From contig DGNI01000141.1 in the NCBI GenBank assembly GCA_002388885.1, positions 9,003-19,106 of the forward strand: DNA of 10,104 bases, written 5' to 3'. The position numbers were made by a program, and so were the translations under genes. Below the pieces are notes generated by a model, which saw only the letters and a program-made list of their open reading frames with translations, did no database searches and was not told where the DNA came from. This DNA comes from Parvularculaceae bacterium UBA4496. Its GTDB lineage: Bacteria; Pseudomonadota; Alphaproteobacteria; Caulobacterales; Parvularculaceae. Shown piece after piece: positions 1-7,400 of this stretch. Position 1 is the stretch's first letter, and the number at the start of each line of letters is the position of its first letter.

Positions 1-545
1 CCTTTGTCGGCATGTTCATCGCACGCGTTTCTCGCGGACGAACCATCCGCCAATTTCTTGCAGCCGTACTCGTGATGCCGGTCGTTGTCGCCGTCATCTG
101 GTTTACGTCGTTCGGCTATACCGCCATCGATCAGGTGAAGTCAGGCGTCGGCGCCCTGCCGGATGGCGTGGGGGATGTTTCTCTCGTCTTGTTCCAGATG
201 CTCGAAAATCTGCCGTTCGCGGAAATTTCGTCATTTGTGGCGATCATTCTGCTTATTATTTTCTTTGTAACATCATCAGATTCCGGCTCGCTGGTGATCG
301 ACAGCATCACCGCCGGCGGAAAGCTTCATGCGCCGACGCCTCAACGGGTGTTCTGGGCCAGCATGGAGGGGCTTGTCGCGATCGTCCTGCTGGTTGGAGG
401 CGGTTCGGCGGCGCTCACGACGCTTCAGGCAGGCACGCTCACAACGGGCCTTCCGTTTACGCTGGTGCTGCTGGCTTGCTGCGTCAGCCTTTATCGAGGT
501 CTGATGCTTGAGGCGCCGTTATCGTCGCCAGGCGATGGAAAGTGA
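1..545 (+). CDS. BCCT-family betaine/carnitine/choline transporter, C-terminal part
   Basis: This is the last third of a secondary transporter that moves quaternary-ammonium osmolytes or their precursors across the inner membrane, usually with Na+ or H+. The frame is already open at the left edge, so the real start lies outside the window. Visible marks are the basic segment with FIARVSRGRTIRQF just after the edge, the SSDSGSLVIDSITAGG stretch about 90 codons before the end, and the QRVFWASMEG and GLPFTLVLLACCVSLYRG segments. All are typical of the BCCT C-terminal half. Counting from the ATG at base 12, helices can be drawn at about residues 17-36, 70-87, 116-130 and 144-160. The stop is TGA. 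The C-terminal tail is short, without the long cytoplasmic osmosensing extension of BetP. The substrate cannot be told from this fragment. No clear terminator follows before the tRNA promoter. Confidence 0.93.
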   Translation, partial: FVGMFIARVSRGRTIRQFLAAVLVMPVVVAVIWFTSFGYTAIDQVKSGVGALPDGVGDVSLVLFQMLENLPFAEISSFVAIILLIIFFVTSSDSGSLVIDSITAGGKLHAPTPQRVFWASMEGLVAIVLLVGGGSAALTTLQAGTLTTGLPFTLVLLACCVSLYRGLMLEAPLSSPGDGK

Positions 546-571
546 TTTTTGATCTGGTTGGCGGATGGTTG

Positions 572-599
572 TTGACAAAGGTGAATCTTAGCGACTAAT
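572..599 (+). promoter_or_regulatory. Promoter of the tRNA-Thr gene
   Basis: A perfect -35 box TTGACA (572-577) is followed after 16 bases by ACTAAT (594-599), which matches the -10 consensus at four of six positions. Transcription would begin near 606, about 12 bases before the mature tRNA 5' end. This fits a stable-RNA promoter independent of the upstream transporter. The assignment rests on consensus match and position only. Confidence 0.6.
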
Positions 600-617
600 C
601 CCCTGTCTTCATTCTTG

Positions 618-693
618 GCCCCTATAGCTCAGCTGGTAGAGCAACTGATTTGTAATCAGTAGGTCCGCGGTTCGAGTCCGTGTGGGGGCACCA
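618..693 (+). tRNA. tRNA-Thr (anticodon UGU)
   Basis: A complete cloverleaf can be folded by hand. The seven-pair acceptor stem joins 618-624 with 683-689 and contains one T-G wobble. The D stem pairs 627-630 with 639-642. The anticodon stem pairs 644-648 with 656-660 around the loop TTTGTAA, placing the anticodon TGT at 651-653, which reads ACA threonine codons. The T stem pairs 666-670 with 678-682 around TTCGAGT. The discriminator base is A690, and CCA is encoded at 691-693. Its own promoter lies upstream and a strong hairpin terminator follows within ten bases, so it is probably a single-gene transcript. Confidence 0.97.
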
Positions 694-698
694 TCAAC

Positions 699-733
699 AA
701 AAAGCGGGCCATCATGGCCCGCTTTTGTATTTT
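699..733. terminator. Intrinsic terminator, probably bidirectional
   Basis: An 11-bp perfect stem (700-710 with 716-726, GCGGGCC core flanked by A4/T4) closes on ATCAT. On the plus strand it is followed by TTTTGTATTTT (723-733), ending the tRNA-Thr transcript. On the minus strand the A5 run at 699-703 becomes a U tract. It sits just beyond the dps stop, so the same hairpin can end dps transcription arriving from the other side. Confidence 0.88.
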
Positions 734-747
734 GGTCTTGGGCTAAA

Positions 748-1221
748 CTACTGCGCCATTGATCGTAGCATCCAGGCTGTTTTTTCGTGCGTTTGGATGC
801 GAACGGTCAAAAGGTCTGCGCTTGCCGCGTCGCCAGCTTCTTCAGCGGTGGAAAGCCCTTCGCGCGCGCGCTTGATCAGCGTTTCGTGATCGGAAAGCAG
901 GCGTATCACCATCTGATCCGCCGCAGGCGGTTTCGTGTCCGCGTTATCGATGGCGGAAAGGTCGGCGAACTGCTTACCACTGGTCGGCGCAAAGACACCA
1001 AGGGCGCGAACCCGCTCGGCGATTTCATCGAGAGCCGTCCACATTTCGCGGTACTGTTCTTCGAACATGATATGCAGCGTGTGGAATTGCGGGCCAGTGA
1101 CGTTCCAGTGATACGCATGGGTCTTCATATACAGAGAATAGGTGTCGGCCAGCGTCGCATTGAGCGCCTCTGCGACGGCGTTACGCGCGTTTTCTGCAAG
1201 GCCAATATCAACGGTCGACAT
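748..1221 (-). CDS. dps: Dps family ferritin-like DNA-binding/iron-storage protein
   Basis: Dps proteins form hollow dodecamers that oxidise Fe(II) with hydrogen peroxide, store the ferric core and protect DNA during starvation or oxidative stress. The 157-residue length is typical. The ferroxidase signature is intact: H38 in YHWNVTG, H50 and E54 in LHIMFEEQ, and D65 and E69 in LDEIAER, matching the His/His/Asp/Asp/Glu set shared between neighbouring subunits. The four-helix bundle continues to the C terminus, ending near residue 157 without a lysine-rich tail. The N terminus is also short and not strongly basic, so non-specific DNA binding through a charged tail is not evident. The ATG start has AGGAG at 1231-1235. 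The gene lies downstream of the aminotransferase on the same strand, with a 105-base gap that holds a large dyad and a possible promoter. It ends at the shared terminator next to tRNA-Thr. Confidence 0.95.
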   Translation of the reverse strand: MSTVDIGLAENARNAVAEALNATLADTYSLYMKTHAYHWNVTGPQFHTLHIMFEEQYREMWTALDEIAERVRALGVFAPTSGKQFADLSAIDNADTKPPAADQMVIRLLSDHETLIKRAREGLSTAEEAGDAASADLLTVRIQTHEKTAWMLRSMAQ

Positions 1222-1252
1222 GTATCAAATCTCCTGTTTCTGTTTGTTGTTA

Positions 1253-1281
1253 CCCATAGATAGGGACTGCCTTTTGTTCAA
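1253..1281 (-). promoter_or_regulatory. Possible dps promoter
   Basis: Read on the minus strand, TTGAAC (1276-1281) and TATGGG (1253-1258) are separated by 17 bases. The matches to consensus are only four and three of six. It lies between the large dyad and the dps ribosome binding site, which is where a regulated dps promoter would be expected. Confidence 0.3.
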
Positions 1282-1288
1282 TCAAATT

Positions 1289-1326
1289 GATAATGACGAT
1301 TATTTCATTCGAAATAATCGATATTA

Positions 1327-1328
<2 letters not shown>
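1289..1328. promoter_or_regulatory. 40-bp AT-rich dyad between aatA and dps, possible operator
   Basis: Perfect 10-bp arms CGATTATTTC (1297-1306) and GAAATAATCG (1311-1320) flank the spacer ATTC. Outer arms GATAAT (1289-1294) and ATTATC (1323-1328) extend the symmetry after two unpaired positions. The dyad begins right at the aminotransferase stop and lies just upstream of the candidate dps promoter. It has no adjacent T run in the direction of transcription, so it is not a standard terminator. The GATAATGA start resembles half of a Fur box, but the full 19-base consensus matches at only about 12 positions. An operator for an iron or peroxide regulator of dps is an inference. Confidence 0.5.
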
Positions 1329-2827
<1,499 letters not shown>

Positions 2828-3913
2828 ATGATTGCGGAACTTCAGACCGCGATATCTCAAGTTCCGAGTAGAAAGGCGAGGCTGAAGGGCCTGACGCAGG
2901 TGGAAAGCGTCAGGATCAAGGTCGAGCGCGCAGCACTATTGTTCCGCGGTGCGCCAGTTGCTGTGGCGGCGAGCGCTGTCAACGGCGCCATTGCAACCGC
3001 AATCGCCTGGACCAGTATCGATCACGCTATTCTGTTTTCATGGGCGGGCGCGATATTGGCCATCGCCTTATTGCGGGCGGGATTATGGCTGCGTTTCCGG
3101 TTGGGCGGCCTGTCAGCGCGTAACCTTTCGCGGTTCGCGCGATTGCATGTTTTCTTTATGGCGGTGAACGGCGCCGTGTGGGGCGCGTTGGCGCCGATCT
3201 TCGCCATGCATGGCGTTGTCGGGCATGCATTCCTTGCGTTCGTTATTGCCGGCATGACGGCGGCGTCGATTGTTTCCGCCGGCGCTTCGTGGCGGGCGGT
3301 GCTCGCCTTCAACATACCGGCGCTGACGCCGCTTGCTGTGACTTATGCGCTGACAGCCGGAACGAATGGCGCCGCTATCGCCGCCGTTGTCGTCTTTTAC
3401 GGTATTGGGACGGCGTATCTGGCGCTGGCGACGCAGCGCATGATTGACCGGTCGATATTGTTGCATACAAAAAACGATAAACTTCTTTCCGTGCTTCGCC
3501 GCCGTATTGATGATACGCACACGGCGGAGCAGCGTTTCCGCGCTCTTGTCGAATCCTCGCTTGACGTAACAATTATCTTCTCGCCGGAAGGAAAAATCGT
3601 TTACGCCAGCCCCTCAGCGGAAAAAGCCTTTGGCGTTCCGACCGGTTTGCTCCTTGGGCGGACAACAAAACAGATCGTCCACCCAGACGACATGCCGCTG
3701 TTTCGCGCCGTTGGTGAAAAGTCGTTATCTCAACTGGGTGAAGTCAAACCCTTACCGCATGTCTGCATGCGTGGTTCTGATGACGGCGAATATGTTGCGC
3801 TTGGCGGCCGTCTGACCAACATGCTATATGTACCGGGTGTTGAAGGTTTCGTCTTCAGCGGCGGTCGCCTTGAAGGCGAGGGCGCCAGGCGGCATATTCA
3901 CGCCGCCGAATGA
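2828..3913 (+). CDS. Membrane protein with six predicted helices and a C-terminal PAS domain
   Basis: This appears to be an inner-membrane sensor. In the 361-residue form a basic N-terminal segment precedes hydrophobic stretches at about 43-60, 67-87, 105-127, 130-150, 157-175 and 181-202. A short linker helix (203-232) follows, then one PAS domain at about 233-346, with the RFRALVESSLDVTIIFSPEGKI opening and the VHPDDMPLF motif. The protein ends about 15 residues after the last PAS strand, just where a histidine kinase, GGDEF or EAL domain would normally attach. Neither downstream frame encodes such a domain. An ATG 33 bases upstream is in frame but has no Shine-Dalgarno sequence. The ATG at 2828 has AGGAG at 2818-2822, so I prefer it. 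It may work by partner binding or be a degraded sensor kinase. No ligand or partner is evident, and no membrane-sensor family name is assigned. Confidence 0.8.
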   Translation: MIAELQTAISQVPSRKARLKGLTQVESVRIKVERAALLFRGAPVAVAASAVNGAIATAIAWTSIDHAILFSWAGAILAIALLRAGLWLRFRLGGLSARNLSRFARLHVFFMAVNGAVWGALAPIFAMHGVVGHAFLAFVIAGMTAASIVSAGASWRAVLAFNIPALTPLAVTYALTAGTNGAAIAAVVVFYGIGTAYLALATQRMIDRSILLHTKNDKLLSVLRRRIDDTHTAEQRFRALVESSLDVTIIFSPEGKIVYASPSAEKAFGVPTGLLLGRTTKQIVHPDDMPLFRAVGEKSLSQLGEVKPLPHVCMRGSDDGEYVALGGRLTNMLYVPGVEGFVFSGGRLEGEGARRHIHAAE

Positions 3914-3999
3914 CCCAGATAAATTCCGCTTGCTTCCGCCCGGAACCATGGGCAATAGCGGGCGTTGACCCATAAGCGCCTGCACCGGAGATTTCCTGT

Positions 4000-4497
4000 T
4001 TGACTGTAGCAATGTCGCCGCCTGTCACGGCGAAGAAAAAAACAAAGAGAAAACCTCGCCCGCGCATCGGCTGGCGTGAATGGGCGGCTTTGCCGGATCT
4101 CAATGTGGAGCGGATTAACGCCAAGATCGACACTGGCGCGAAAACATCGGCAATACATGCCTTTCGAATTCGTGAAATCGAACTGGACGATCAGCCTCAT
4201 GTCGAATTTTTTCTGCATCCTCTGCAAAGGAGAAAGCATCCGGAAGTTTATTGTTGCGCGCCGATTGCAGACAAGCGGGTTATTCGCAGTTCGAACGGGC
4301 AGGAAGAAGAACGATTTGTCATAGAAACGCGGTTGCGTTTGGGGCCGCGTTTCTGGAAGATCGACCTGACGCTGACCAATCGCGACGCCATGGGATTTCG
4401 TTTTCTCATCGGTCGCGACGCTTTGCGCCGGAAATTTCTGATCGATCCGGGCGCCTCATATTTACTTGAACACGCAGTGAAAGGAGAGCCGACATGA
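4000..4497 (+). CDS. rimB: RimB-like retropepsin-fold protein (PF05618 'ATP-dependent zinc protease' family)
   Basis: Proteins of this family are encoded beside RimK. In Pseudomonas, RimB is described as a protease-type partner acting on the RimK/ribosomal protein S6 modification system. The 165 residues begin with a Lys/Arg-rich leader (11-22). The retropepsin-like IDTGAKTSA motif follows, with Asp44-Thr45-Gly46, and the conserved LIGRDAL segment lies at about 136-142. The start is decided by the ribosome binding site: GGAG at 3987-3990 is nine bases before TTG4000, whereas the in-frame ATG at 4012 is 21 bases away. An upstream in-frame stop at 3973 rules out anything longer. The stop overlaps the rimK start by 4 bp (ATGA), implying coupled translation. 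If the ATG were used, the protein would lose only four residues. The 'ATP-dependent zinc protease' family name is historical and not supported by any visible zinc or ATP motif. Confidence 0.85.
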   Translation: MTVAMSPPVTAKKKTKRKPRPRIGWREWAALPDLNVERINAKIDTGAKTSAIHAFRIREIELDDQPHVEFFLHPLQRRKHPEVYCCAPIADKRVIRSSNGQEEERFVIETRLRLGPRFWKIDLTLTNRDAMGFRFLIGRDALRRKFLIDPGASYLLEHAVKGEPT

Positions 4498-5399
4498 AAC
4501 TGGCTCTAATGTGCAGAAACGCCGAACTTTACTCGCATAAACGTATTGTGGAGGCCGCTGAACAGCGCGGCCACGACATCGACGTCATCGACCATCTGCG
4601 TTGCTATATAAACATTACATCTCACCGGCCGACTGTTCGCTATCGCGGAGAGGAGCTGCCGTATTTTGATTGCGTTATCCCTCGTATCGGCGCCTCCGTC
4701 ACGTTTTACGGTACGGCCGTTCTGCGTCAGTTCGAGATGATGGGTGTTTATCCGGTCAACGAATCCGTGGCGATCAGCCGGTCGCGCGACAAGCTGCGAT
4801 CGCTGCAGCTTCTGGCGCGCAAGGGCATCGGTCTGCCTGTAACAGTCTTCGCCCATCGCACCAGCCGGGCGGAAGAGATTCTCGAAATGATTGGCGGCGC
4901 GCCTGTGGTCATAAAACTGCTTGAAGGCACGCAAGGCATCGGCGTTGTCCTTGGTGAAACAGAAAAAAGCGCAGAGTCGATCATCCAGGCATTCGGCGGC
5001 GTTAACACAAACATTCTTGTTCAGGAATTCATTAAGGAAGCCGGCGGTGAGGATATTCGCTCCATTGTCATTGGCGAAAAAGTCGTCGCGTCGATGAAAC
5101 GCAAAGGCAAGGAAGGAGACTTTCGTTCGAACATTCATCGCGGCGGAACGGCCGAAAAAATCAAGATCACGCCGGAAGAACGCTCCACGGCGGTGCGCGC
5201 GGCGAAAGCCATGGGGCTCAATTTTTGCGGCGTCGATATGCTGCGATCCAATCACGGCCCGGTGGTGATGGAGGTGAATTCCTCTCCTGGCCTTGAGGGG
5301 ATCGAGAACGCCACCGGCGTTGATGTGGCCGGCGGGCTTATCGATTTTATTGAGAAAAACGCGAAATACGGAAAGACGCAAACAAAAGGGAAGGGCTGA
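4494..5399 (+). CDS. rimK: RimK, ATP-grasp alpha-L-glutamate ligase of ribosomal protein S6
   Basis: RimK adds glutamate residues to the C terminus of ribosomal protein S6 through an acyl-phosphate intermediate. The 301-residue length is typical. Recognisable blocks are [11 protein letters not shown] (63-73), [19 protein letters not shown] (97-115), the nucleotide-binding strand [15 protein letters not shown] (139-153, with K141), VQEF ending in E/F178-179, GGEDIR (184-189), [11 protein letters not shown] (208-218) and the Mg-binding [13 protein letters not shown] (259-271, with E260 and N262). AAGGAG at 4481-4486 stands seven bases before the ATG. It is the second gene of the rimB-rimK pair. 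No RimA-like gene is seen. The next gene starts 60 bases later behind its own promoter-operator region. No terminator is evident after the stop. Confidence 0.95.
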   Translation: MKLALMCRNAELYSHKRIVEAAEQRGHDIDVIDHLRCYINITSHRPTVRYRGEELPYFDCVIPRIGASVTFYGTAVLRQFEMMGVYPVNESVAISRSRDKLRSLQLLARKGIGLPVTVFAHRTSRAEEILEMIGGAPVVIKLLEGTQGIGVVLGETEKSAESIIQAFGGVNTNILVQEFIKEAGGEDIRSIVIGEKVVASMKRKGKEGDFRSNIHRGGTAEKIKITPEERSTAVRAAKAMGLNFCGVDMLRSNHGPVVMEVNSSPGLEGIENATGVDVAGGLIDFIEKNAKYGKTQTKGKG

Positions 5400-5424
5400 C
5401 CGGCTGCAGCGCACATAGTTGCCC

Positions 5425-5456
5425 TTGACTCTAATTAGAAAAATATCTAATTAGAG
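5425..5456 (+). promoter_or_regulatory. Twin palindromic operator overlapping the arsR/sdpR promoter
   Basis: Two exact copies of the self-complementary 10-mer TCTAATTAGA (5430-5439 and 5446-5455) lie 16 bp apart. Together they also form a perfect 11-bp inverted repeat with a 6-base spacer. A -35-like TTGACT (5425-5430) runs into the first copy. A weak -10 (TAATTA, 5448-5453, 17-base spacing) lies in the second. The start codon is only four bases after the repeat. A dimeric ArsR-type repressor binding here would block its own operon. A GANTC site (5427-5431) falls in the -35 box. Confidence 0.78.
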
Positions 5457-5459
5457 AAT

Positions 5460-5774
5460 ATGAAAATTAATCAGGTCCTTAAGGCGCTCTCGCACCCAAT
5501 CCGCCGGGAGATTATCACCAGGCTCCGCGACGGTCCGCAGTCGGCCGGCGAACTGGCGTCGAATTTCGGCGTCTCGAAGCCGACCATGTCCACGCATTTC
5601 GCTGCGCTGAAAGACGCAGACCTCATCACCGCCGAGCGGGACGGGGTTACGATCAATTATCATCTGAACACTACCGTGGCGGAAGAAGCCATGAGCGCTG
5701 TGATGGGCATTCTGGGCGCGGGTGAAGAAAAAGCGCCCGCTATCAAAAACAAAAGAAAGAAGGCGGCGATATGA
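5460..5774 (+). CDS. ArsR-family repressor, SdpR-like
   Basis: This is a small winged helix-turn-helix repressor of 104 residues. The segment VLKALSHPIRREIITRL (6-22), the QSAGELASNFGVSKPTMSTHFAALKDADLI recognition region (27-56) and the RDGVTINYHLNTT wing (60-72) match the SdpR group of ArsR proteins. Metal-sensing cysteines such as ELCVCDL are absent, so it is unlikely to be an arsenic or cadmium sensor. In Bacillus, SdpR is an autorepressor released when the SdpI membrane protein sequesters it. The 4-bp overlap with an SdpI-family gene suggests the same logic here. The tail (from about residue 88) is Lys-rich. Only a weak purine run (AGAG) precedes the ATG, three bases away. If the proposed -10 box is used, the mRNA would start at or next to the start codon, so it may be leaderless. 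The twin palindrome upstream is the likely operator. Confidence 0.88.
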   Translation: MKINQVLKALSHPIRREIITRLRDGPQSAGELASNFGVSKPTMSTHFAALKDADLITAERDGVTINYHLNTTVAEEAMSAVMGILGAGEEKAPAIKNKRKKAAI

Positions 5775-6427
5775 GATTGATCGTTTACGCAGCCGGCTTG
5801 ATTTTGGTTGCAGCCGCCGTCTTTGGGTTTTGGCTGCAATCTGTTGGCGTCGATGGCGCTCGTTTCACGCAAAAGCTTGGCGTTGCTTCGCAATTATGGC
5901 CGCTCGCATTTCCGGCGTTCGGCGCCGCGATTGCCGGTCTGATCGCCTACAAAAACAGGGAGCCGATCAAACGCTGTTGGCGTTCGAAAGAAGTCAACAA
6001 ACCGGACATGAGGTCGGCGCTGGCGATTTTATTCGGGCCGTTGCTCGCCGTGTTGCTGCAAAGTTATGTCGGGTTCGAACATTTCGAACTGACGACCAAA
6101 GCGCGAATGATGACGGGGCTTGCCGTTCTCGATTTCCTGTTTTTCTTCGTAATGGGCAATTACGCATCGACGCTTCGTTTTGGCTCACCGGGCGGCTTTC
6201 GCACGCCATGGACTTTGAAAGACAAGCATGTCTGGAAAAAAACACACCGCTATCTCGGGCGCGGCCTTTTCGCCATATCGGCATTGGCGATGCTGTTGCT
6301 GCTGTTTGTGCCCCCCAAGACTGCGATATTCGCGCATCTCGGCGTTCTCATCGCTTTCAAGATGACGGCATTTGCGTATTCCTACAGCCTTTGGCGATCG
6401 CTGCAGCAACGGCACTTGATGGGCTAG
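5771..6427 (+). CDS. SdpI-family integral membrane protein
   Basis: SdpI proteins are inner-membrane immunity/signal proteins. In Bacillus, SdpI protects against the SdpC toxin and pulls SdpR to the membrane. The 218 residues contain about six hydrophobic stretches (3-22, 43-60, 82-100, 111-129, 163-180, 183-205). The family signature is clear at 128-167: MGNYASTLRF, then GFRTPWTLKDKHVWKKTHRYLGRGLF. The start ATG overlaps the repressor stop as ATGA, so translation is probably coupled. No SdpC-like toxin precursor is visible in the window, as is common for proteobacterial sdpR-sdpI pairs. The native signal may therefore be envelope stress or a foreign peptide rather than a self-made toxin. That last point is inference. 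Family membership is well supported by the signature, while immunity function is not demonstrated by sequence. Confidence 0.87.
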   Translation: MRLIVYAAGLILVAAAVFGFWLQSVGVDGARFTQKLGVASQLWPLAFPAFGAAIAGLIAYKNREPIKRCWRSKEVNKPDMRSALAILFGPLLAVLLQSYVGFEHFELTTKARMMTGLAVLDFLFFFVMGNYASTLRFGSPGGFRTPWTLKDKHVWKKTHRYLGRGLFAISALAMLLLLFVPPKTAIFAHLGVLIAFKMTAFAYSYSLWRSLQQRHLMG

Positions 6428-6439
6428 GAAGGCAGCGAG

Positions 6440-6477
6440 TCCTGAAAACTCAGGAGGAGTCCGCATGCAAATGCGGA
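6440..6477 (+). promoter_or_regulatory. Two adjacent RNA hairpins over an internal ribosome binding site
   Basis: Hairpin one pairs TCCTGA (6440-6445) with TCAGGA (6450-6455) around AAAC and covers four bases of an AGGAGG sequence (6452-6457). Hairpin two pairs TCCGCAT (6460-6466) with ATGCGGA (6471-6477) around a GCAA tetraloop of the stable GNRA type and holds the ATG at 6465. Neither is followed by a T run, so they are not terminators. They could control translation or stabilise processed mRNA ends. Confidence 0.5.
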
Positions 6478-6527
6478 AGAGAGAGATTTTGTGCAAATTC
6501 GGGAGGCATTATGAACGGCTGGATTGA
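6465..6527 (+). CDS. Possible 20-codon leader ORF
   Basis: The ATG lies seven bases after a perfect AGGAGG, the best Shine-Dalgarno match in this operon. The frame encodes a basic 20-residue peptide (MQMRKREILCKFGRHYERLD) and stops at TGA 6525-6527, inside the following membrane gene and 14 bases after that gene's ATG. It may exist only to bring ribosomes to the next start, or it may be chance. Both the ribosome binding site and the start codon are partly hidden in hairpins. No homology can be judged at this length. Confidence 0.35.
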   Translation: MQMRKREILCKFGRHYERLD

Positions 6528-7110
6528 GACGCAACTTGAAAAGGCTGGCTGGCTACGGTTTCTTATCTTTTTTGCGCTTGTCGGCGCCTATTCGGTCTGG
6601 GCGTTCGTGTTACCGGGGCCATGGGCGCAGCTTGTCGCGGCAACTTCATCCGATGGCGTGGCGCCAGTTCTGCCGGAACTGATGTTCGGCTATCCGGCGG
6701 GCGAGCCCGCGGCGAGTTTTCAAAAACTTCAAGGCCTCAAAGACCAGTACATGCTTTTCCTGATCATCGATCTGGGGGCGGTCCTTCTCAGCTTGATGAT
6801 GGTGACGTCGGGCGTCGCCTTGGGGTTACGCCGATACAATCTTCAGGATTCTTTCCTGCGATATCTTTTATTGCTTCCTGTCGTGCATTTTTTTGCTGAA
6901 GCGACCGAGAACGCTTTGCTTGCCGCGATGGTTGCAGACGTCATGTCGCCGGAGGGCCTGATGGTCACAATCCAGCAATCGGCGACATCGATGAAATTTA
7001 TAGCGGACGGGGTTAATTCGTTAGCGCTCGTAATTGCGATTGTTGCGTCAATCGGCGCTTTTGCAACCAAGCCATTTCGCAAAAAATCGCGCGAAACGGC
7101 GGCAGTCTGA
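6511..7110 (+). CDS. Unrecognised four-helix membrane protein in the sdpRI-like operon
   Basis: I do not recognise this 199-residue protein. Hydrophobic helices are seen at about 14-34, 80-104, 115-140 and 161-187, with a 45-residue loop (35-79) rich in Gly, Pro and Ala between the first two. The N terminus is acidic and amphipathic (MNGWIETQLEKAG). The C terminus is basic (KPFRKKSRE) and presumably cytoplasmic. The third helix region contains HFFAEATENALL, whose polar His and two Glu within an otherwise greasy stretch stand out. GGGAGG at 6501-6506 sits four bases before the ATG. The frame is open far upstream, but that extension overlaps the SdpI gene in another frame and lacks a ribosome binding site, so the ATG at 6511 is preferred. 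Its position suggests co-transcription with the repressor and the SdpI-like gene. No enzyme motif is visible. Confidence 0.75.
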   Translation: MNGWIETQLEKAGWLRFLIFFALVGAYSVWAFVLPGPWAQLVAATSSDGVAPVLPELMFGYPAGEPAASFQKLQGLKDQYMLFLIIDLGAVLLSLMMVTSGVALGLRRYNLQDSFLRYLLLLPVVHFFAEATENALLAAMVADVMSPEGLMVTIQQSATSMKFIADGVNSLALVIAIVASIGAFATKPFRKKSRETAAV

Positions 7111-7129
7111 CCCGGGAAAGGAGAGCTTC

Positions 7130-7267
7130 ATGAGTAATTGCAGCAAATCCAGAAAATGGGCGTTTTACTACATAGCGGTCATCGTTTTTGCGGTTTCCCT
7201 GTCGCAAAGCGGCGAATCCCACGGCCAGATTTCCGGATTTATATCCGCCCTGCTTTCTGGAGAGTAG
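7130..7267 (+). CDS. 45-residue single-helix peptide, last gene of the sdpRI-like operon
   Basis: This small ORF has an excellent AAGGAG at 7118-7123, six bases before its ATG, and starts 19 bases after the preceding stop. That makes a real gene likely despite its size. The peptide has a basic N terminus with one cysteine (MSNCSKSRK), a hydrophobic core at about residues 10-25 (WAFYYIAVIVFAVSLS) and a polar, then amphipathic tail (GQISGFISALLSGE). It could be a tail-anchored or single-pass membrane subunit of the neighbouring four-helix protein. It could also be a secreted peptide whose core acts as a signal sequence, though no strong signal-peptidase site (AXA) is seen. A lipobox is not present. 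The function is unknown. Confidence 0.62.
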   Translation: MSNCSKSRKWAFYYIAVIVFAVSLSQSGESHGQISGFISALLSGE

Positions 7268-7400
7268 TCAGGATCCAAACTGCCGAGAATCTTTGAGATA
7301 TCCGGTCACCCATAAGGGTGAATGGCGGTGAATAGGCTGTTTTCATGGTTGCGCCATTTCACACGTCATGATGCAGTTCCGGAAATGGAGGAGCTGCATC
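7268..7400 (+). promoter_or_regulatory. Hairpin-rich leader before the VOC gene
   Basis: This gap holds three inverted repeats in series. They are TCACCC/GGGTGA (7306-7311, 7316-7321) around ATAA, AATGGCG/CGCCATT (7321-7327, 7352-7358), and CATGATGCAG/CTGCATCATG (7367-7376, 7394-7403). The first might contribute to transcription termination after the small peptide gene, but it lacks a T run. No clear promoter consensus is visible, although one for the VOC gene is expected here. Confidence 0.45.

Noticed and set aside
618..693. tRNA-Thr as an attachment site for a mobile element
   Set aside because: No integrase gene and no second copy of the tRNA 3' end are visible, and the neighbours are ordinary chromosomal genes.
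787..1263. 158-codon plus-strand frame over dps
   Set aside because: It is the complement of a fully motif-supported Dps gene, with no ribosome binding site and no recognisable domain.
3888..3907. GGCGGC/GCCGCC hairpin at the end of the PAS gene as a terminator
   Set aside because: It lies within the coding sequence before the stop codon and has no T run after it.
4506..5414. 302-codon open frame antisense to rimK over its whole length
   Set aside because: The sense frame is an unmistakable RimK with every motif. The antisense translation is rich in Arg, His and Asn, matches no family, and follows from codon bias of the sense gene.
5722..6510. Long upstream extension of the four-helix membrane gene
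   Set aside because: It overlaps the SdpI-like gene in another frame, has Arg/Cys-rich non-membrane composition and no ribosome binding site. The real start is ATG 6511 behind GGGAGG.
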